In this document: piece after piece, positions 22,301 to 28,300 of the stretch
Layout: every line of letters begins with the position of its first letter
Numbering within the stretch: position 1 is the first letter of the stretch
Assembly: GCA_030593065.1 (NCBI GenBank)
Contig: JAUVHV010000001.1
Coordinates: forward strand, 209,965-242,868
From: Candidatus Omnitrophota bacterium
Lineage (GTDB): Bacteria > Omnitrophota > Gorgyraeia > JABMRG01
Length of the DNA stretch: 32,904 bases
Direction: 5' to 3'
Position numbers and translations under genes: made by a program
Notes under the pieces: generated by a model
What the model saw: the letters and a program-made list of their open reading frames with translations, nothing else
What the model was told of the DNA's origin: nothing
Database searches by the model: none

Positions 22301-25300
22301 GAGACAAGTGTAGGAGAGGTTAATTATACAGAAGACCGTTCATCATGGATAGGGTTATTTGAAGCTCAGAGAAACGGAAGAAGAAAGGTAAAGCTTGTAA
22401 GGTATGAACAGCCTGTCCGGATTGAGACAAGCCCAAGCGTATATGAACTTGTTCATGGCATTGCAAGCATTGATTTAAGAGACACCAATGACAAGCCTGT
22501 TGGTGAAGTCTCATTTTATATGCATGAAGATGGAACTCTCTATGATAACCCGTTTGTATATTCAGAAAATCTTAGAAATATAAGGCAACCCGAGGTTAAA
22601 GGCAGCGGTGATAATATATCGATTAAATTAGAAGAGATCGATTCAGAGGTTATAGATCCATACCTTCCTGTTGCGGCAGATGTTTATAAACAGGGTGTAG
22701 ACGGCAATTGGAAAAAGACAGGCATTAATATAGACTATAGAGGCAGAACCCTCGGTTTCCATGACTTAGAGAAGAACACATTCTCATATGATGTATGGGA
22801 TGATACAGATAATACTTATCTGGGACAGTATGCGTTTGCGATAAAACCGGATCAAAATATTTTTGAAATCGAATTAGGCGCTGCTCAACTTGAAACATGG
22901 AGCACGACACCAAAGACAGGACATTATGCGAATCAACCCTATGTTTATAAAGTAGATACCAATGATTCTGTATTTAAAATATCTGATAATAGGCTTAAGG
23001 CGCTTGGTATTGGCAGAGGTGTTTATATACTTACAGAGGCTGATTTAACAGTATTAGGTATTCTGAAATATGATCCAAATATGAAAATAGTAAGGATAGC
23101 AAAGATACATACGCCGGGCGGGCAAAAACCACGCCTGGCATTATTTGACGCTACTATGCCCGGAACAGACAAGGAGTATGCCAACATCTGGGATAATAAT
23201 ATTGCCGCAAGAGTAAATTACAGCCAGGCATTAGAGAATGGCGAGGTAATAACCCATATTTATGCGCGCAGTGACGCTAAAGATGCTAATGGTAATGTTA
23301 TATATGGGTTAGGCAGGACCGAGCAGTTAGGAATAAGGATAGACCCTTTGCAGGTCCAGGGCCCCATAGGCAGAAGCTTTGCTAATGCGGTACTGCCTCA
23401 TGGAGAGTGCTTTATTGGCATATATGATGTGCCAGAGAACCATGAGATAAAATCCAGATATGCTGACCCTATCTTATCAGGCTTAATCTTCGCAGAGCCT
23501 CAAAAGGAGATTAAGGCACCCCAAATAGTTATACTCGATTCCCTTGGTAGGATATGGCTGGAGAAGACAAAAGAGGGCGTTGTCCAGGGTTATAAATATA
23601 GGGCTGCTATGAAGCGCTATGAAAACAATAGTAGAAATGATGATGTTCAGGCAGAAAGATTATTAGTTGTGCATGAAAACGATGATTATCATATATTATG
23701 GGATGTATTCTTTGATGAAGCAAAACCTATAAGAGAGATAGAGTCTATAAGCGGGCTTTTCGCGAAATTCTTAAGGATTACCGATGGTTTTAGGAATCCT
23801 GAATATGATATTACTTCAGATACATTGTTAAGGCGCGCTGAGAAATTTATTTATCATCAGACAGAGGCATATTCTCCAAATGAAAAAGCAGTCAGCTTTA
23901 TACCCCCGGTAGATAGAACAGATCTTCCTGAAGATGCGATTATAGCAACAGCTATTTCATCTGACTATTATATACCAGGTGATGTGTTCGGGCGCAGTAT
24001 TATAACAGAGGTAGGCCATTCAGTCATCTTTACAGACAGGTGGATGCTATATGAAGCGGTCGATACAAAGCGCCCAGTGCATAGTTTCAAGATGGACACG
24101 GTCGAGAATATTTTGTTCGAATATACTACAGTCGGTTTGGCAGGAAAGCCCGTATGGTATCCAACCGCTGTTAAAAAATCTTTATTTGGGCCTATTAGTG
24201 ACGCATGTTTGAAAGAGTATAATTTACGCTATCACGAAAAGATAGCCCCTATTCTAAAACGCATAGAAACAGAACTTAATATTGGTAAAGATACATCGAT
24301 AGATATTGTCAAAGAGATTCCATGGATTGCTGCAACAGGAGCGGATGGGGTTAATCATTATAGCCGCCCTACTCTTCAACAAGAGAACCCTACGTTGATG
24401 ATAATGATGCCTAATGATCCATTGGGCAGGGATATTATGCGAATATTACCTCCGGGGCAAAAAGATTCAACATGGAATTCTGTCTTGATAAACAAGTGGT
24501 GGCTTGAAGGTAAACATATAAATAAAGAAGGAAAAATAGCTTCTAAAGAAGAAGTGCGGAAAGAGAAAGCTGTTAAAGTTCCATTTGGCGTGTTACCAGG
24601 ACGCTTACTAGTACATAGGGAATATAGAGATTTTAGAATAGAGGATAGAGTTTATATAGGCAGTGTAGATGTTAAAAGAGAGATAGATTCTGTGACCGAA
24701 GGATTATATTTCAAGTCATTAACCCGTATTAATGAAGATGGAAAAGAGGAAGTTTTAGATAGGTTATATATTGAAGGACCGATTGAAAAAGCATATGTAT
24801 ATGATATATATGGGGACGATTTCTTAGTGCGCGAGATACTAAGCAAGGAAGGCCCCCTTGCCATGAGTACACATAAATATCAGATCGTAAGGCTTGCAAA
24901 CGGAGTGTTTGCAAATTTAAGATATATACCCGGTTTTAAAAAGTTCCCAGCAGGAATTATTACCAGGGGATTTGAAACAACATATTTTGATTTAAATACA
25001 GCTTATCAGCGGCCCTTATTTTCTCGTTTAAGTGATACTAATGTAGAAAATAGGAGGTGGTTAAACATAAAATATGATGTTTCGTCAAATGGCAAACAGA
25101 TAGAGACGCATAAAGTATATGAACAGGTTCCGCTCTCTCCTGATAAATATTTTGAGCAAATCTATGAGTATGAAAACGGTAATTTTATAGATAAGAGTGG
25201 AGCGGATATATTAAAAGATTGGCTAAGCGAAAGAACCTTTGGTTTATCCACCGTATCTATCGGTTTGATGCTTTCGGTATCTTTTCTGATACTGATTCCC

Positions 25301-28300
25301 TTTGCTTCCAGAACATTAGCCAGAACCTTAAGGAAAGTAGTAAGAAAGTTTAAATACCAAGGCCTTATAGGTGGTAGCGGTAGTCCTCCCTCAGAATCTG
25401 AAAGCTTACGTTTTACAAGCGAACAAGATGTGAATAGCGCAATAGATTCTTACCCTGATTATGGATTTTCTCCTGAATATGTAGCTATCTCAAAAAGCCA
25501 GGTAAGGATTCCATTTACAAGAAAAATTGCTGGTAAAGAAAACGAACAGGATCTTATAGATGAGCTTTTAATGTATTACCGGAACTGGTATGCGTATGTA
25601 TTGAATCCAAGAGATGATTATAATCTTTCCTTAGATGATATTATGGAAGAGGTTTTTACTCCGGAAGATTTTTATCTATTTCATTTAATCATGAATTCTG
25701 CCGGGCTTCTTTCTCATGGCGGAGCATCTAATTTTATAGCTTATCTTTTCCATAATGCTAGAATCAAGAGAGATAAAGGTGAGAATGATATTTATCTATA
25801 TATACACAAAGAAGTTGATATATGGATGAGGCTTCTGGATGTGCAATTTGGGCATACTGTTGGCCCATTTTCAATAAGGAGTTTTATAACACAGGAATAC
25901 CTGATTGGCCCTGAGGATATAAACGATTTATTTAGAAGCCAAAAGTTTTTAAGAGAATACGATGATCCATCAGGCGAATTAAGAACTAAGTTATATAATC
26001 ATGTTGGACAATTGGAAGCTGTAATCCCTGTCAGGCCCAACCCAAAAGATAAGAAAATATACATGAAATTACTAAGCAATAAAGACCATATGATGTGGAA
26101 AACATACAGGGAACGCACAGGTGGTTTTATGGGAATTAAAGGCAATCTTACATTAATAAGGGTGTTTTATTGGACATTGTTTACCCCATTTGTCATAGGT
26201 TTTAACTTTATTTTGATGCCTTATATAAGCCTGCCATTGATAGCAACCTTGCCTATTACGATTGCCGGGCTCATTATAGGAAAAACTTTGCTTGAATTAT
26301 ACTACCATTTTCCCGTTGTTTATAAATCTGCAGCTATGGATACAGGTTTTGCAAGATATAAAGGTTCATATAAAGAGAATTTGTTTTTAGCAGTATTTTG
26401 GACATTAGTACTTATCCCCAAGATAGCCTGGGATTACCTTGTATTTTATAAATGGATTACTGTGCCTACTAAATTGCTTCTTAGCAGTACACCTATTTTT
26501 AGCGCATCTCCTTTATTGATTACTGCTGTTGCATGGCTGCCATTTGTTTTATTCTCTATCCTGAGTTTATGGGTTTTTGCTTTTGTAGGAGAGGCGATTA
26601 TTGCTCATTTTTATGGAAGCTGGCTAGGTGTTGACAAAATACAGATGTGGCCCGGCGTAGGAAAATATTTTGAAAAATCCAAGCAAGAGTATATTAACAA
26701 ACTCTTGCCAGAAGAAATAGAGGGTGGATGGGGCGATGAAAAGGAGAAAAAAGAAAAGCAGGAAGTGGCGTGGGCAAAAACATGGAATGTTATAATAGAA
26801 AAATTATATGAGGAAAGGAAATTAAAAGAAAGAGCTAGATATAGCTATACTTATATCGACAGTTCAGGGAAAACGATAATTGGTATTAATGGTGAAGATA
26901 AAACTGATCATTTAGCCGGTAATATGCGTAATACAAATTCACCCGATCTTACATTACGTCCTTTAAATAAAGAAGCACGAGAACGTTTAGAACATTTTGT
27001 TACAACATTATTTATGGAAATGCGTAAGGCTCCAAAAAATTGGAATAAGGTTAAAACCCTAACAACACTTATCCCTATAGGCGACGAAATCATATGGGAT
27101 TCGTTTAATGAATACAATAGAAAAGAAGAGACCACCGGCAAGAGTAAACTCGGTCAAAAGATGTCTCTGTTCAAGGATGAATGGAGTAATTTAGTGGATG
27201 CTCTGGAGCGAGGAGAGAGTTCTTTTAAAAATCATCCAATATATAGTAAAAAACCTAATTTTACATTGCAGGAAATAGATATATTGAGGAATTTAAAACC
27301 ACATGAAACCCTTGATCTATCTGGTTGCCCGAATGCAGAATGGTTAAAACAGGAGGTAAGAGCGTGGTGCGGCTATTTAGGCCAGGAATTTTTTAGGACA
27401 GCAAGGGGTATAATGTATAAGCGTGAGGCATTTAAGAATTTAGCAAAGATATGTTTTCCTAAAAGAGAAAATGAATTTATTGAGCAAAAAGTAGACCAGA
27501 AATACCGCTGCATCGTTGGGTATTCATTTTATGGGGCAAAAGGCAAAGAAGATAATACAAGGTCATGCAATATCATGATGGCTATGTATAGAGGTATGGA
27601 AATGGCTTATTTTGTGGGTGAACGTTTTGATAAGGCAACAAAAGCCACTCTTCATAAAGAGCACATTATAGTTACCTCTAAAAGAGATGCCGCAGGAATA
27701 CCGATAATTAACTCAATTGATAAAACAGGATGGGAAGTTTCACCTGTAATCCCGGAACGTTACAAGATAGATTTAGCAGAGCGTGGTGTTACAGATCAAT
27801 TGGTCTTAGAAATGCATGGAGGTGTTTTTGATGGCCATCCAAAGGCTTCAGCATTAAACGCGTGCTTACGCTTTATCGATACTGAGATACAGCAGAGTAT
27901 GGATATTAATCAGGATGGTTATTTTGAAGAGTGGTTAAAAGCGCCAAATATGCTTGAGGAGTTTAACGATCCTGATGTTGATATTGCCGGATTTCCTGAA
28001 AGGATATTTACCTCCTCATGGGGATGGCAAGCATGGATAAATGCTTTTTCAGATAGAAGTTTTGTTAGGCCTGTCCAAAGATTTTTAGCCTTGGGGGGGA
28101 TACGTAAACACTATGGACATCCTGATTATCATCGTGTAACTACAGCTAAGAGAAAGGGTGGAGTTGCTAGTATAGCGGCAGTAAATGAAGATATATTTAC
28201 TGGATATGATTCTAATATTCAAGGGGCGCTTGCACGAGAAAAACGCTTTTTGCGAATGCTAAAGAATGTATTTTTACGATTTTTAAGCAGGCCTTTGTTA

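Noticed and set aside
19700-25207. RHS/YD-repeat toxin shell
   Set aside because: DxxGxx turns are common, but the canonical YD-repeat spacing and the core-to-toxin junction of RHS proteins are not seen.
27902-27937. EF-hand-like loop DINQDGYFEEWL at residues 6884-6895
   Set aside because: It lacks the acidic residue at loop position 12 and corresponds to the conserved GT48 motif DMNQDNYLEEAL, so it is part of the synthase rather than a calcium site.
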